NCBI RefSeq assembly: GCF_018130245.1
Contig: NZ_JAFCKP010000001.1
Location: 310,001-374,000, forward strand
Length of the DNA: 64,000 nt
Source of the DNA: Bradyrhizobium sp. SZCCT0231
GTDB taxonomy: Bacteria; Pseudomonadota; Alphaproteobacteria; Rhizobiales; Xanthobacteraceae
Direction of reading: 5' to 3'
Shown: in pieces, positions 24,055 through 33,780 of the stretch
Position numbering within the stretch: position 1 is the first letter of the stretch
Layout: each line of letters starts with the position of its first letter
Translations under genes and position numbers: made by a program
Notes under the pieces: model-generated
The model's database searches: none
What the model was told of the DNA's origin: nothing
What the model saw: only the letters and a program-made list of their open reading frames with translations

Positions 24055-27000
24055 ATGGCCTTTACCGATATTTTCATCAAGCGTCCGGTCCTGTCGGTCG
24101 TCGTCAGCCTGCTGATCCTGCTGATCGGTCTACGCGCCGCCATGGTGCTGCCGATCCGGCAATATCCGAAGCTGTCGAACACGGTCATCAACATCACGAC
24201 CGTCTATCCCGGCGCGTCCGCGGACCTGATCCAGGGCTTCATCACCACGCCGATCGAGCAGGCGGTCGCCTCCGCCGAAGGCGTGGACTACATGACCTCG
24301 TCCTCGGTGCTCGGCACCTCGACGATCCAGGTCTACATCAAGCTGAACTTCGATCCGAACCAGGCGCTCACCGAGGTGCTGGCGAAGACGAACTCGGTCA
24401 AATACCTGATCCCGAAGGAATCGAACGACCCGATCGTCACCAAGACCACGGGCCAGACCACGGCCGTGATGTATCTCGGCTTCTCCTCGGAGGAGCTGTC
24501 GGGCTCGGCGATCTCCGACTACCTGACGCGCGTGGTCCAGCCGGTGCTGTCGACGGTCGACGGCGTCGCCTCCGCCGATATTCTCGGCGGCCAGACCTTT
24601 GCGATGCGACTGTGGCTTGATCCCATGAAGATGGCCGGCCGCAACGTGTCGCCGGCCGATGTCGCGGCCGCGATCACCGCCAACAACTTCCAGTCCGCGG
24701 CGGGCCAGACCAAGGGCTATCTGATCGTTTCCAACATCTCGACCAACACCAGCCTCACCGACGTCAACCAGTTCAGGAAGATGATCGTCAAGGCCAAGGA
24801 CGGTGGCTTTGTGCGGATGGAGGACATCGCGACAGTCGAGCTTGCCGCGCAAAGTACCGACGCGAGCGTCGCCTTCAACGGCGAGCATGCGATCTTCATT
24901 GGCGTAAACGCGACGCCGCAAGGCAACCCGCTGACCCTGGTGAAGGGCGTGCGCGCGCTGTTCCCCGAGCTGGAGCGCAATCTGCCGCCGTCGATGAAGA
25001 TGAAGGTCGCCTACGATTCGACCAAGTTCATCCAGTCCTCGATCGACGAGGTGGAGAAGACGCTGGGCGAAGCCGTGATCATCGTGATCGTGGTGATCTT
25101 CCTGTTCCTGGCCTCGCTGCGTTCGGTCATCATTCCCGTCGTCACCATCCCGCTGTCGATGATCGGCGTCTGCACCCTGATGCTCGCGCTGGGGTTCAGC
25201 TTCAACCTTTTGACCCTGCTCGCGATGGTGCTCGCGATCGGCCTCGTCGTCGACGACGCCATCGTCGTGGTGGAGAACATCCACCGCCATTTGGAGGAGG
25301 GCAAGACACCGGTCCAGGCCTCGCTGCAAGGCGCGCGCGAGATCGTGGGTCCGGTCATTTCGATGACGATCACGCTTGCCGCGGTGTACGCGCCGATCGG
25401 CTTCCTCGGCGGCCTCACCGGCTCGTTGTTCCGCGAATTCGCCTTCACGCTCGCCGGCTCGGTGATCGTGTCGGGCGTGATCGCGCTGACGCTGTCGCCG
25501 ATGATGTGCTCGGTGCTGCTGAAGAACACCGAAGAAGGCCGGTTCGCCAAGCTCGTGAACCGGGTGTTCGGCGCCATGACGCGCTGGTACGGGCGCAAGC
25601 TCGACCGCTCGCTGGACTACAAAGCCATCACCGGCCTGTTCGCTGTGACGATCCTCGGCCTCGTCGGCTTCCTCTATATGCACACCTCCAAGGAGCTTGC
25701 GCCCGAGGAAGACCAGGGCATCGTGTTCGCCGTGACCAAGGCCCCGAAATACGCCAACATCGACTATGTCGATTTCTACGGCGACAAGCTCGACAGGGAA
25801 TTCCAGAAATTCCCCGAGACCGATCTGCGCTTCGTGCTGAACGGCATCAACGGCCCACAGGGCGGCATCGCCGGCATGCTGCTCAAGCCCTGGGACGAGC
25901 GCAAGCGATCGTCGATCCAGCTGAAGCCGCTGGTGCAGGCCGAGCTCTCCAAGATCGAGGGCGTGCAGGCCTTTGCGTTCAACCTGCCGCCGCTGCCGGG
26001 CGGGCCGGGCGGCCTGCCGGTGCAGATGGTGATCAACTCCACCGCCGGCTTCCAGACGGTCTATGAGCAGATGGAGAAGCTGAAAGACGCTGCGCGCAAG
26101 AGCGGCATGTTCATCGTCTCCGACAGCGACCTCGCCTATAACCAGCCGAACGTGAAGGTGACGATCGACCGCAGCAAAGCGCAGGATCTCGGCGTCAACA
26201 TGCAGAACCTCGGCGCCACGCTCGCGGTGCTGCTCGGCGGCAACTACATCAACCGCTTCAATCTCGAGGGCCGCTCCTACCAGGTGATTCCGCAGGTGCC
26301 TCGTGCCAAGCGGCTCTCACCGGAATCGCTCGGTGGCTTCTACGTGACCACCAACACCGGGCAGCAACTTCCGCTGTCGACGGTGGTGTCGATCGAGACC
26401 AAGACCGATCCGAATTCCCTGACTCACTACAATCAGCTCAATTCGGCGACGTTCTCGGCCGTGCCGATGCCGGGCGTGACAGTCGGTGCGGCGGTCGACT
26501 TCCTCGAAGGCGAGGCCAAGAAGCTGCCGCAGGGCTTCAGTCACGACTATCTGGCCGATAGCCGGCAATATGTGCAGGAAGGCAATCAGCTCGCGATCAC
26601 CTTCGGCTTCGCGCTGATCATCATCTTCCTGGTGTTGGCTGCGCAGTTCGAGAGCTTGCGCGATCCGCTGGTCATCATGATCTCGGTGCCGATGGCGATC
26701 GTCGGCGCGCTGATCCCGCTGTTCTTCGGCGTGGCGACCATGAACATCTACACCCAGGTCGGTCTGCTCACCCTGGTCGGCCTGATCACAAAGCACGGCA
26801 TTCTGATGGTGGAGTTCGCCAACGAGCTCCAGGTCAACGAGCGGCTCGACCGCCGCTCGGCCATCGAGATGTCGGCCCGCATCCGCCTGCGGCCGATTCT
26901 GATGACGACGGCAGCGATGGTCACCGGCCTGATCCCGCTCCTGACCGCGACCGGCGCGGGCGCGGCCAGCCGCTTCTCGATCGGCCTGGTCGTCGTCGCC

Positions 27001-27150
27001 GGCATGTCGATCGGCACGCTGTTCACCCTGTTCGTGCTGCCGGCGGTCTACGTGGTGCTGGCGACCGACCACCGCGCCGTGGCCGATTCCGAGCGGAACA
27101 AGCAGGTCAACGAACTCGACCTTGATTCAAAGGTGCTGCGGCCGACCTGA
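24055..27150 (+). CDS. RND multidrug efflux pump, inner-membrane permease
   Basis: 1031 aa from MAFTDIFIKRPVLSVVVSLL at 24055, the canonical HAE1-type start. Visible features are 12 expected membrane segments, two large periplasmic loops, and the proton-relay segment in TM4 (LAIGLVVDDAIVVVENIHRH, with the paired Asp residues). A helical block GLITKHGILMVEFANEL follows in TM10. The protein belongs with MexF/AcrB-like drug pumps; MexF/MdtB-type specificity cannot be fixed by eye. It is the third gene of a TetR-adaptor-pump operon that ends at a strong terminator at 27175. Confidence 0.92.
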   Translation: MAFTDIFIKRPVLSVVVSLLILLIGLRAAMVLPIRQYPKLSNTVINITTVYPGASADLIQGFITTPIEQAVASAEGVDYMTSSSVLGTSTIQVYIKLNFDPNQALTEVLAKTNSVKYLIPKESNDPIVTKTTGQTTAVMYLGFSSEELSGSAISDYLTRVVQPVLSTVDGVASADILGGQTFAMRLWLDPMKMAGRNVSPADVAAAITANNFQSAAGQTKGYLIVSNISTNTSLTDVNQFRKMIVKAKDGGFVRMEDIATVELAAQSTDASVAFNGEHAIFIGVNATPQGNPLTLVKGVRALFPELERNLPPSMKMKVAYDSTKFIQSSIDEVEKTLGEAVIIVIVVIFLFLASLRSVIIPVVTIPLSMIGVCTLMLALGFSFNLLTLLAMVLAIGLVVDDAIVVVENIHRHLEEGKTPVQASLQGAREIVGPVISMTITLAAVYAPIGFLGGLTGSLFREFAFTLAGSVIVSGVIALTLSPMMCSVLLKNTEEGRFAKLVNRVFGAMTRWYGRKLDRSLDYKAITGLFAVTILGLVGFLYMHTSKELAPEEDQGIVFAVTKAPKYANIDYVDFYGDKLDREFQKFPETDLRFVLNGINGPQGGIAGMLLKPWDERKRSSIQLKPLVQAELSKIEGVQAFAFNLPPLPGGPGGLPVQMVINSTAGFQTVYEQMEKLKDAARKSGMFIVSDSDLAYNQPNVKVTIDRSKAQDLGVNMQNLGATLAVLLGGNYINRFNLEGRSYQVIPQVPRAKRLSPESLGGFYVTTNTGQQLPLSTVVSIETKTDPNSLTHYNQLNSATFSAVPMPGVTVGAAVDFLEGEAKKLPQGFSHDYLADSRQYVQEGNQLAITFGFALIIIFLVLAAQFESLRDPLVIMISVPMAIVGALIPLFFGVATMNIYTQVGLLTLVGLITKHGILMVEFANELQVNERLDRRSAIEMSARIRLRPILMTTAAMVTGLIPLLTATGAGAASRFSIGLVVVAGMSIGTLFTLFVLPAVYVVLATDHRAVADSERNKQVNELDLDSKVLRPT

Positions 27151-27174
27151 GGCCGCAAGGCAAGCTGGCCCCGA

Positions 27175-27207
27175 GGGCGGCAGCGGTCACCCGCTGCCGC
27201 CCTTTTT
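27175..27207 (+). terminator. Rho-independent terminator of the RND operon
   Basis: A perfect 12-bp stem, gggcggcagcgg (27175-27186) with ccgctgccgccc (27191-27202), a TCAC loop and TTTTT immediately after. It lies 25 bases beyond the pump stop codon. Confidence 0.92.
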
Positions 27208-27280
27208 CGTTGTGCCTCGGGCAAGCCCTTCGCCGCGCTTGCGAGAGACAAGGTCCGGTCTTCTTGCTAGGTTCCGCGGG

Positions 27281-29326
27281 ATGAGCCTTTCCCTCCACCC
27301 CGACACGCCTCAAGCCGGGACGCTGCCGAGCGCGGCCCCAGGCGAGGTCGCGTCCGGCGGAACGGCGGGCCGCGGAATCCGGACCCGGCTCTTCGCCAAG
27401 TACGTCGCGCTGTTCGTCGCCGTCGTCGCCATCGCGCTGCTCGCCAATGGCTTGTTCGAAGTCTTCTTCTATTATCGCGAGCACAAGGCCTCGCTGGTCC
27501 GGGTCCAGCACGAGCAGGCCGAGGCGGCCGCGGCCAAGATCGGCCAGTTCGTCAAGGAGATCGAGAGCCAGCTCGGCTGGACCACGCAGCTGCCCTGGTC
27601 GGCGGGCTCGATCGAGCAGCGCCGGTTCGACGCGTCGCGGCTGCTGCGCCAGGTGCCGGCTATCACCGAGCTCGCCCAGGTGGATTCGACCGGCAAGGAG
27701 CGGCTGCAGGTCTCGCGGCTGGCGATGGACGCGCTCGACAGCGGGATAGACCTGTCGAACGATCCGAAGTTCACCGAGGCGGTCGCGCACAAGGTCTATT
27801 ACGGGCCGGTCTATTTCCGCCGGGAGTCCGAGCCCTACATGACGCTGGCGCTGGCGGGCGCGCGCAAGGATGCGGGCGTCAGCATTGCGGAAGTCAATCT
27901 CAAGCTGATCTGGGACGTCGTGTCCCAGATCAAGGTCGGCGAGCACGGCCATGCCTACGTGGTCGGCCCGGGGGGACGCCTGATCGCGCATCCCGACATC
28001 AGCCTCGTCCTGCGCAATACCGACATGTCCGGCCTCGCGCAGGTCCGTGCGGCGCAGGCCGGCGGCGCCATGCCTGACGTGCTTTCCGAAGCGCGCAACA
28101 TCCAGGGGCAGAAGGTGCTGACCGCATCGGCCCCGATCGAGCCGCTGCACTGGACCATGTTCGTCGAGCTGCCGGTCGAGGAAGCCTATGCCGCGCTCTA
28201 TGCCTCCTTGCAGCGGCTCGCGATCGTGCTGCTCGCGGCGTCGATCTTCGCGGTGCTTGCAGGGATATTTCTCGCGCGCCGCATGGTGGGGCCGATCCAG
28301 GCGCTGCGCAGCGGAGCCGAACGGATCGGGGGCGGCGATTTCTCCCAGCGCATCTCGATCAAGACCGGCGACGAGCTCGAAGGACTCGCGGATCAGTTCA
28401 ACGACATGGGCGCGCGCTTGCAGGAATCCTATGCCGACCTGGAGAGCAAGGTCGAGCAGCGCACCGCGCAACTCCGGCAATCGCTCAACGAGCTGCGCAC
28501 CGCGCAGGACCGTTTGATTCAGACCGAGAAGCTCGCCTCGCTCGGCCAGCTCACCGCCGGCATTGCCCATGAGATCAAGAACCCGCTCAATTTCATCAAC
28601 AATTTCTCCGCGGTCTCGACGGAGCTGATCGACGAGCTCAACGAGACCCTGCAATCGGCCGCGCTCGACGGCAAGGCGAAGGAGGAGGTTGACGAGCTGA
28701 CCGGCATGCTCAGGGGCAATCTCGAGAAGGTGGTGCAGCACGGCAAACGCGCCGATTCCATCGTCCGGAACATGTTGCTGCATTCGCGCGAAGGCTCCGG
28801 CGAACATCGCGCCGTCGACATCAATGCCGTCGTGGAGGAAAGCCTCAATCTGGCCTATCACGGCGCGCGCGCCGAGAGGCCGGCCTTCAACGTCACGCTC
28901 CAGCGCGCGTTCGATCCCGCTGCCGGCATGGTCGACATCTATCCGCAGGAGATCACGCGCGTCTTCCTCAACCTGATCTCGAACGGCTTCTATGCCGCGG
29001 CCAAGCGCAAGGAGAGCGCCGGCGACGCGTTCGAGCCCACCTTGCGCGCTGCAACGAAGAGCCTTGGCGACAGGGTCGAGATCCGGATCCGCGACAACGG
29101 CACCGGGATTCCAGCCGAGGTGAAGAAGAAGATGTTCAATCCCTTCTTCACCACCAAGCCGGCCGGCGAAGGCACGGGGCTCGGCCTTTCAATGAGCCAC
29201 GACATCGTGGTGAAACAACACGGCGGCACGATCGACGTGAACACCACATCCGGTGTATTCACCGAATTCATCATCATCCTGCCACGGACGATGGCAGCGG
29301 GCGACACTTCCGGAGGAAAGTCTTGA
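27281..29326 (+). CDS. Sensor histidine kinase with extracytoplasmic Cache-type domain and HAMP
   Basis: 681 aa from the ATG at 27281. The first membrane segment is at residues 44-65 (YVALFVAVVAIALLANGLFE), followed by a periplasmic double-Cache-like sensor (about 66-310; VYYGPVYFRRESEPYMTLAL, HAYVVGPGGRLIAHPD). A second membrane segment near residue 320 leads to a HAMP domain (RMVGPIQALRSGAERIGGGD), a coiled coil, and the HisKA box LTAGIAHEIKNPLNFINN with the phosphoryl-accepting His. The ATPase domain shows DNGTGIP and FFTTKPAGEGTGLGLSMS. The stop overlaps the TTG start of the receiver gene by four bases. Its ligand is probably a small organic molecule, but none can be named. Confidence 0.9.
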   Translation: MSLSLHPDTPQAGTLPSAAPGEVASGGTAGRGIRTRLFAKYVALFVAVVAIALLANGLFEVFFYYREHKASLVRVQHEQAEAAAAKIGQFVKEIESQLGWTTQLPWSAGSIEQRRFDASRLLRQVPAITELAQVDSTGKERLQVSRLAMDALDSGIDLSNDPKFTEAVAHKVYYGPVYFRRESEPYMTLALAGARKDAGVSIAEVNLKLIWDVVSQIKVGEHGHAYVVGPGGRLIAHPDISLVLRNTDMSGLAQVRAAQAGGAMPDVLSEARNIQGQKVLTASAPIEPLHWTMFVELPVEEAYAALYASLQRLAIVLLAASIFAVLAGIFLARRMVGPIQALRSGAERIGGGDFSQRISIKTGDELEGLADQFNDMGARLQESYADLESKVEQRTAQLRQSLNELRTAQDRLIQTEKLASLGQLTAGIAHEIKNPLNFINNFSAVSTELIDELNETLQSAALDGKAKEEVDELTGMLRGNLEKVVQHGKRADSIVRNMLLHSREGSGEHRAVDINAVVEESLNLAYHGARAERPAFNVTLQRAFDPAAGMVDIYPQEITRVFLNLISNGFYAAAKRKESAGDAFEPTLRAATKSLGDRVEIRIRDNGTGIPAEVKKKMFNPFFTTKPAGEGTGLGLSMSHDIVVKQHGGTIDVNTTSGVFTEFIIILPRTMAAGDTSGGKS

Positions 29327-29712
29327 ACGTCTACATCCTGGTCGTCGATGACGAGCCCGACGTCGAGGCACTGTTTCGGCAGCAGTTCCGGCGCGACCTG
29401 CGCGCCGGCCGCTTTCAGATGGAATTTGCGTCCTCGGCGCCCGAGGCGCTCAAGCGTGCCGCCGACATTCGCGATCCCTCGCTGATCCTGATCCTGTCCG
29501 ACATCAACATGCCCGGCATGAGCGGCCTCGACATGTTGCCGAAGGTGCGTGCCGCGCATCCGGACGTTCCCGTCATCATGATCACCGCCTATGGCGACGC
29601 CGAGACGCGCCGAAAGGCGATCGAGCGCGGCGCGGTCGGGCTTCTCACCAAGCCGATCGACTTCGCGCTGCTGCGGCAGGAGATCGACACGAGGCTCGAG
29701 CAAGCCGCATGA
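29323..29712 (+). CDS. Single-domain response regulator
   Basis: 129 aa consisting only of a receiver domain: acidic pair in [11 protein letters not shown], phospho-acceptor Asp in [15 protein letters not shown], conserved Thr in MITAYGD and Lys in LLTKPIDF. The TTG start is chosen because GGAGGAAAG precedes it and it overlaps the kinase stop (ttga). It has no output domain, so it probably passes phosphate on or acts by protein contact. It overlaps the receiver-cyclase gene by four bases (atga). Confidence 0.9.
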   Translation: MNVYILVVDDEPDVEALFRQQFRRDLRAGRFQMEFASSAPEALKRAADIRDPSLILILSDINMPGMSGLDMLPKVRAAHPDVPVIMITAYGDAETRRKAIERGAVGLLTKPIDFALLRQEIDTRLEQAA

Positions 29713-30959
29713 CTTCGACCATCCTCTTCGTCGACGACGAGCCGGACCTCGAGGCGCTGATCCTGCAGAAATTCCGCAGGCAGATCCGCGAGGGGCAGCT
29801 CGCGCTCATCTTCGCGCGCGACGGCCTGGAGGCGCTGCAATCGCTCGAGCAGAATCCGCATGTCGACATGGTGGTCTCCGACATCAACATGCCGCGGATG
29901 GACGGGCTGTCGCTGCTGGCGAAGCTCCAGGAGGCCGAAGACAAGAAGTCGACCATCATCGTCTCGGCCTATGGCGACATGAGCAACATCCGCATCGCCA
30001 TGAACCGCGGCGCGTTCGACTTCCTGACCAAGCCGATCGACTTCGCCGATCTGGAAGCCACGATCGAGAAGACCATCCGCCATGTGGAGATGCTGCGCGA
30101 CGTGCGGCGGCGCCAGATGGAAGCCGAGCGTGCCCATGCCTCGCTGTCGCGCTTCTTCTCGCCGGAGATCGCAAGACGCCTGGCGGCGGATGTCGACGGC
30201 GACGGCATGGAGGTGCAGTGGCGCGATGTCGCCACCCTCTTCACTGACATCACCGGCTTCACCTCGCTGGTTGAGACCGCGGCGCCGCAGACGCTGGGCG
30301 AGCTCCTCAACGAATATGTCGGCGGCATGACCGAGATCGTGTTCGCTCATGAGGGGACGGTCGCCAAGATCATCGGCGATGCGATCCAGGTGCTTTTCAA
30401 CGCACCCGGGGATCAGCCGGACTATGCGACGCGTGCGGTCGCCTGTGCCCATGCTCTCGACGCCTGGGCGGAGGACTTTTCGGCGCGGTGGAAGGCGAGA
30501 GGTGTGAATTTCGGGACCACCCGCATCGGTGCCCATGCTGGTCCGGCGCTGGTCGGCAATTTCGGCGGCAACCGTTTCTTCGACTACACGGCCTATGGCG
30601 ACACCATCAATATTGCGGCGCGGCTGGAGGCCGCCAACAAGCATCTGGGAACGCGGATCTGCGTCAGTGCCAGCGTGGCCAAGGGGGCTGCGAACTTCCA
30701 TGGTCGTCCCGTGGGCGACCTGATGCTGCGCGGCCGCAGCGAGCCGCTGCGCGCGTTCGAACCGCTGCCCCAGGCGAAGTTCGAAGCCCCGGCGACGGCG
30801 CAATATGCCGAAGCTTTTGCCAAAATGGAGGCCGGCGATGCCGCGGCCATGCCGGCTTTTGCCGCGCTGGTCGGCATGCACGCCGACGATCCCCTGGCCG
30901 GTTTTCACCTGAAGCGCCTGCTCAACGGCGCCAAGGGCACTCGCATGCAATTGGAATAG
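29709..30959 (+). CDS. Receiver-domain adenylate cyclase (class III)
   Basis: 416 aa. Residues 1-125 are a receiver domain ([36 protein letters not shown]), similar to the preceding single-domain regulator. Residues about 145-345 form a class III nucleotidyl cyclase: [13 protein letters not shown] is the usual linker, [17 protein letters not shown] contributes the first metal Asp, [12 protein letters not shown] the second Asp and an adenine-selecting Lys, and [12 protein letters not shown] the Asn and Arg needed for catalysis. ATP preference is inferred from that Lys. The product would be cAMP made under control of the upstream kinase. The last 60 residues form a helical tail. Confidence 0.9.
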   Translation: MTSTILFVDDEPDLEALILQKFRRQIREGQLALIFARDGLEALQSLEQNPHVDMVVSDINMPRMDGLSLLAKLQEAEDKKSTIIVSAYGDMSNIRIAMNRGAFDFLTKPIDFADLEATIEKTIRHVEMLRDVRRRQMEAERAHASLSRFFSPEIARRLAADVDGDGMEVQWRDVATLFTDITGFTSLVETAAPQTLGELLNEYVGGMTEIVFAHEGTVAKIIGDAIQVLFNAPGDQPDYATRAVACAHALDAWAEDFSARWKARGVNFGTTRIGAHAGPALVGNFGGNRFFDYTAYGDTINIAARLEAANKHLGTRICVSASVAKGAANFHGRPVGDLMLRGRSEPLRAFEPLPQAKFEAPATAQYAEAFAKMEAGDAAAMPAFAALVGMHADDPLAGFHLKRLLNGAKGTRMQLE

Positions 30960-30968
30960 GAGTCCGTC

Positions 30969-31715
30969 ATGACGCGCGAATTCTCCGCCGGTAACTACCG
31001 TTTCATTCCGTCCGTGTTCCAGTATTCGGCCGGAGCGGCCGCGGATGAGGGCTACGAGATCGAGCGCGTCCGCTTCGACCGCCTGGTGCCGCTCGCGGAG
31101 GGATTTGCGCTGGCCGCAAAGTTCATCCAGGAGGCGGGGCGTCCGCTGGCGGCATTCTGTGCCTGCGAGCTGCGCTCGCCGGCGGCCTTCAGCGAGGAGG
31201 GCTTTCGCGCGTTCAACCTGCACTATGTGAAGACGCTGTCCGAATGGGGCATCTTCGACGGCACCACCAATCCGGTGGCGCGCAGCAATGTCTGTCCGGA
31301 GATCGATCCGCCGTCCGAGCCGTCGTTCTACGCATTCTCCTTCACGCGCCCGACGCAATCAAACGCGCCCAGCTTCGTCATTGCAGGCGGCGCCGAGGCA
31401 CGCGAGGGCAGCGGTACTTATGTCGAGCGCACGGTGCGCTACCGCGACCTCAGCCCCGAGGGGCTGCGCGAGAAGGTGCGCTTCACCACCACGTCGCAGA
31501 TGGAAAACCGGATGGCGGCCTTCGGCTTCGGTTGGAAGGACACGACCGGCGTGCAGGCCTATTCCGTGCACGACTTCCACCATGCGCTGGTTGACGAGCT
31601 GGTCCGCCGCGGCGCGCTGCGCTCCGGCCTGACCTGGCATTTCGCCCGGCCGCCGGTGGTCGATCTCGAATACGAAATGGATTGCCGCCGCGTGATGCGG
31701 GAGGTGGTGATCTAA
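30969..31715 (+). CDS. Possible 2-aminomuconate-type deaminase (CnbZ-like), 248 aa
   Basis: The N-terminus FSAGNYRFIPSVFQYSAGAA and segments such as FNLHYVKTLSEWGIFDGTTN, ARSNVCPEI and FARPPVVDLEYEMDCRR remind me of the family annotated as 2-amino-5-chloromuconate deaminase CnbZ in Comamonas and relatives; I cannot confirm this by search. AGGAG sits eight bases upstream of the ATG. The gene is only nine bases behind the cyclase gene, so it is probably the last member of the kinase-receiver-cyclase operon, although its own chemistry is metabolic. No signal peptide. Confidence 0.5.
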   Translation: MTREFSAGNYRFIPSVFQYSAGAAADEGYEIERVRFDRLVPLAEGFALAAKFIQEAGRPLAAFCACELRSPAAFSEEGFRAFNLHYVKTLSEWGIFDGTTNPVARSNVCPEIDPPSEPSFYAFSFTRPTQSNAPSFVIAGGAEAREGSGTYVERTVRYRDLSPEGLREKVRFTTTSQMENRMAAFGFGWKDTTGVQAYSVHDFHHALVDELVRRGALRSGLTWHFARPPVVDLEYEMDCRRVMREVVI

Positions 31716-31761
31716 GGGGGCGCATCAGTGGCGAAGCCGTCGCGGCAACGGAGGTGCGCTC

Positions 31762-31902
31762 CCTCGCCCCGCTTGCGGGGAGAGGGTTGGGGTGAGGGGG
31801 AGTCTCCACAGGGGCGGTGAGAGTTGGATTCGCGGAGAGTCCCCCTCACCCGGAATTCAAGCTGCGCTTGAATTCCGACCTCTCCCCGCAAGCGGGGCGA
31901 GG
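31762..31902. repeat. Nested palindromic repeat cluster
   Basis: Arms match from the outside in. cctcgccccgcttgcggggagagg starts near 31762 and faces cctctccccgcaagcggggcgagg ending near 31902. A gggtgaggggga segment faces tccccctcaccc. An internal perfect palindrome, ggaattcaagctgcgcttgaattcc, lies at 31852-31876. Such ctctccccgc-agcgggg elements are frequent in Bradyrhizobium intergenic DNA; a short relative is at 60471-60500. It separates the sensor operon from the convergent ABC transporter operon. Confidence 0.75.
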
Positions 31903-31923
31903 TCAAAAGCGGACGCCTCCGCT

Positions 31924-32814
31924 TCAACGCTGCCTTGGGTCGAGCGCGTCGCGCAGGCCGTCGCCGAGCAGGTTCAGCGACAGAACGACGAGGAAGATTG
32001 CAAGGCCTGGCCAGACCGCCATCCAGGGCGCCTGGGTCAGGAAGCGTTGCGCGGCATTGAGCATGCTGCCCCAGGATGGCGCGGGCGGCTGCTGGCCGAG
32101 GCCCAGGAACGACAATGCCGCTTCGGCGATGATGGCGGCGGCGATCGAGAGCGTCGCCTGCACCAGCAGCGACGGCAGGATGTTCGGCAGGATATGCGAG
32201 AACGCGATCCGCCACGGCGGGTTGCCGAGCGCACGCGCGGCCTCGACATAGTCTTCGGCCTTGACGACAAGCACCTGGCCGCGGGTCAGGCGGATGAAGA
32301 TCGGGGTCGCCGAGATGCCGATCGCGATCATGGCATTGCCGAGACTGGGACCGAGGAACGCGGCGAGTGCGATCGCCAGGATCAGGAACGGGCAGGCCAG
32401 CATCGCATCGGTGATGCGGCTGATCAGCGCGTCGGTGAAGCCGCCGCGATAGCCGGCGAGCAGGCCGAGCGGCACACCGATGCCGAGCGCGATCGCGACC
32501 GAGATCAGACCTGCGAGCAGGGAGGCGCGCGCGCCGTAGACGACGCGGCTCAGGATGTCGCGGCCGAGCTCGTCGGTGCCGAACCAGTGCGCCGCAGTCG
32601 GCGGCTTGCGTACCAGGCTCCAGCTCGTGGCGATGGGATCATAGGGCACGACCAGCGGCGCAAGGGCCGCAAGAAGGATGAAGGCTGTGATCACGACGAG
32701 CCCGAACACCGCCGCCTTGCGCTTGAACAGCCGCCGCCTTGCGCGGCGCGCCGGGCTGTCGAGCTCGTAGGCTTGCGTGGTAGCGGGGGCGGCGGGCAAC
32801 GCGGCGTCGGTCAT
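31924..32814 (-). CDS. Peptide ABC transporter permease, DppC-type
   Basis: 296 aa from the Met at 32814. About six membrane segments. The binding-protein-dependent transport signature EDYVEAARALGNPPWRIAFSH contains the EAA loop that contacts the ATPase. FGTDELGRDILSRVVYGARA is the characteristic N-terminal DppC/OppC block. It begins four bases after the DppB gene and is the last gene of the downstream peptide-importer operon. It pairs with DppB to form the membrane channel for the binding protein encoded at 33918-35429. Confidence 0.9.
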   Translation of the reverse strand: MTDAALPAAPATTQAYELDSPARRARRRLFKRKAAVFGLVVITAFILLAALAPLVVPYDPIATSWSLVRKPPTAAHWFGTDELGRDILSRVVYGARASLLAGLISVAIALGIGVPLGLLAGYRGGFTDALISRITDAMLACPFLILAIALAAFLGPSLGNAMIAIGISATPIFIRLTRGQVLVVKAEDYVEAARALGNPPWRIAFSHILPNILPSLLVQATLSIAAAIIAEAALSFLGLGQQPPAPSWGSMLNAAQRFLTQAPWMAVWPGLAIFLVVLSLNLLGDGLRDALDPRQR

Positions 32815-32818
32815 GGCG

Positions 32819-33760
32819 CTAGCCCCGCAGCCGCGGATTGACGAGGACATAGGCGACATCGGCAACGAGGTTCAGCGTGATGTAGACCGTGGCGGTCACC
32901 AGCACCACGCCCTGGACCACGGCGTAGTCACGGTTGAACACGGCGTCGACGATCAGCTTGCCGAAGCCGGGAATGGAGAAGATCTGCTCCGTCAGCACGG
33001 CGCCCGACAAGAGCGTACCGAGCTCGAGCGCACCGAGCGTGATCACGGGCGTCAGCGCATTGCGCATCGCGTGCTTGAGGATGACGGACCGCTCCGACAG
33101 GCCCTTGGCGCGCGCGGTGCGGACATAGTCGCTTTCCAGCACCTGGAGCATGGCGCTGCGGGTATGCCGCATCAGGATCGCGGAAATCGCGTTGCCGAGC
33201 ACGAAGGCCGGCATGATGGTGGCGGCGAGACTTGCGCGCCAGTTCTCGCTGAGCGGGACGTAGCCCGAGGCCGGCAGCCAGCCGAGCTCGATCGAGAACA
33301 GGAAGATCAAGAGGATTCCGAGCCAGAAGTTCGGCGTCGAGATGCCCCACAGCGCGAACAGATTGGCGCCGTAGTCCCAGGCCGTGCCCTTCTTGACGGC
33401 GGAGACGATGCCGGCGGGGATGCCGATACAGAACGCGATCAGGATCGCCATCGAGCCGAGCTGGAGCGTGACCGGCAGCTTCTGCGCGATAAGCTCGCGC
33501 ACCGGCATCTTGTTGCGCAGGGATTCGCCGAAATCGCCCGACAGAACGCCCTTGAGCCAATAGACGAATTGCACGGGAATCGGCTGATCTAGCTTGTATT
33601 GCTGGCGGATCTGCTCGATCACGGCGGGATCACGCTCCTCGCCGGCCATCACCAGGGCGGGATCGCCCGGCAGCAATTGCTGCAGCGAGAAGATCAGTAC
33701 CGACACGAAGAACAGCGTCGGCACGATCTGCGCGATCCGGCGGGCGAGGAAGTTCAGCAT
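32819..33760 (-). CDS. Peptide ABC transporter permease, DppB-type
   Basis: 313 aa from MLNFLARRIAQIVPTLFFVS at 33760, a standard DppB start; the frame runs to 33790 without need. The N-terminal periplasmic part carries LLPGDPALVMAGEERD. DYVRTARAKGLSERSVILKH is the EAA loop. NRDYAVVQGVVLVTATVYI and NPRLRG close the protein as in the family. It follows the substrate-binding gene by about 157 bases of repeat DNA and overlaps nothing. Confidence 0.9.
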   Translation of the reverse strand: MLNFLARRIAQIVPTLFFVSVLIFSLQQLLPGDPALVMAGEERDPAVIEQIRQQYKLDQPIPVQFVYWLKGVLSGDFGESLRNKMPVRELIAQKLPVTLQLGSMAILIAFCIGIPAGIVSAVKKGTAWDYGANLFALWGISTPNFWLGILLIFLFSIELGWLPASGYVPLSENWRASLAATIMPAFVLGNAISAILMRHTRSAMLQVLESDYVRTARAKGLSERSVILKHAMRNALTPVITLGALELGTLLSGAVLTEQIFSIPGFGKLIVDAVFNRDYAVVQGVVLVTATVYITLNLVADVAYVLVNPRLRG

Positions 33761-33780
33761 GATGCCACACGTGTCTCGAG

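Noticed and set aside
24130-25683. 517-codon minus-strand frame opposite the RND pump
   Set aside because: His/Arg/Asp-rich translation without motifs; antisense shadow of a certain gene.
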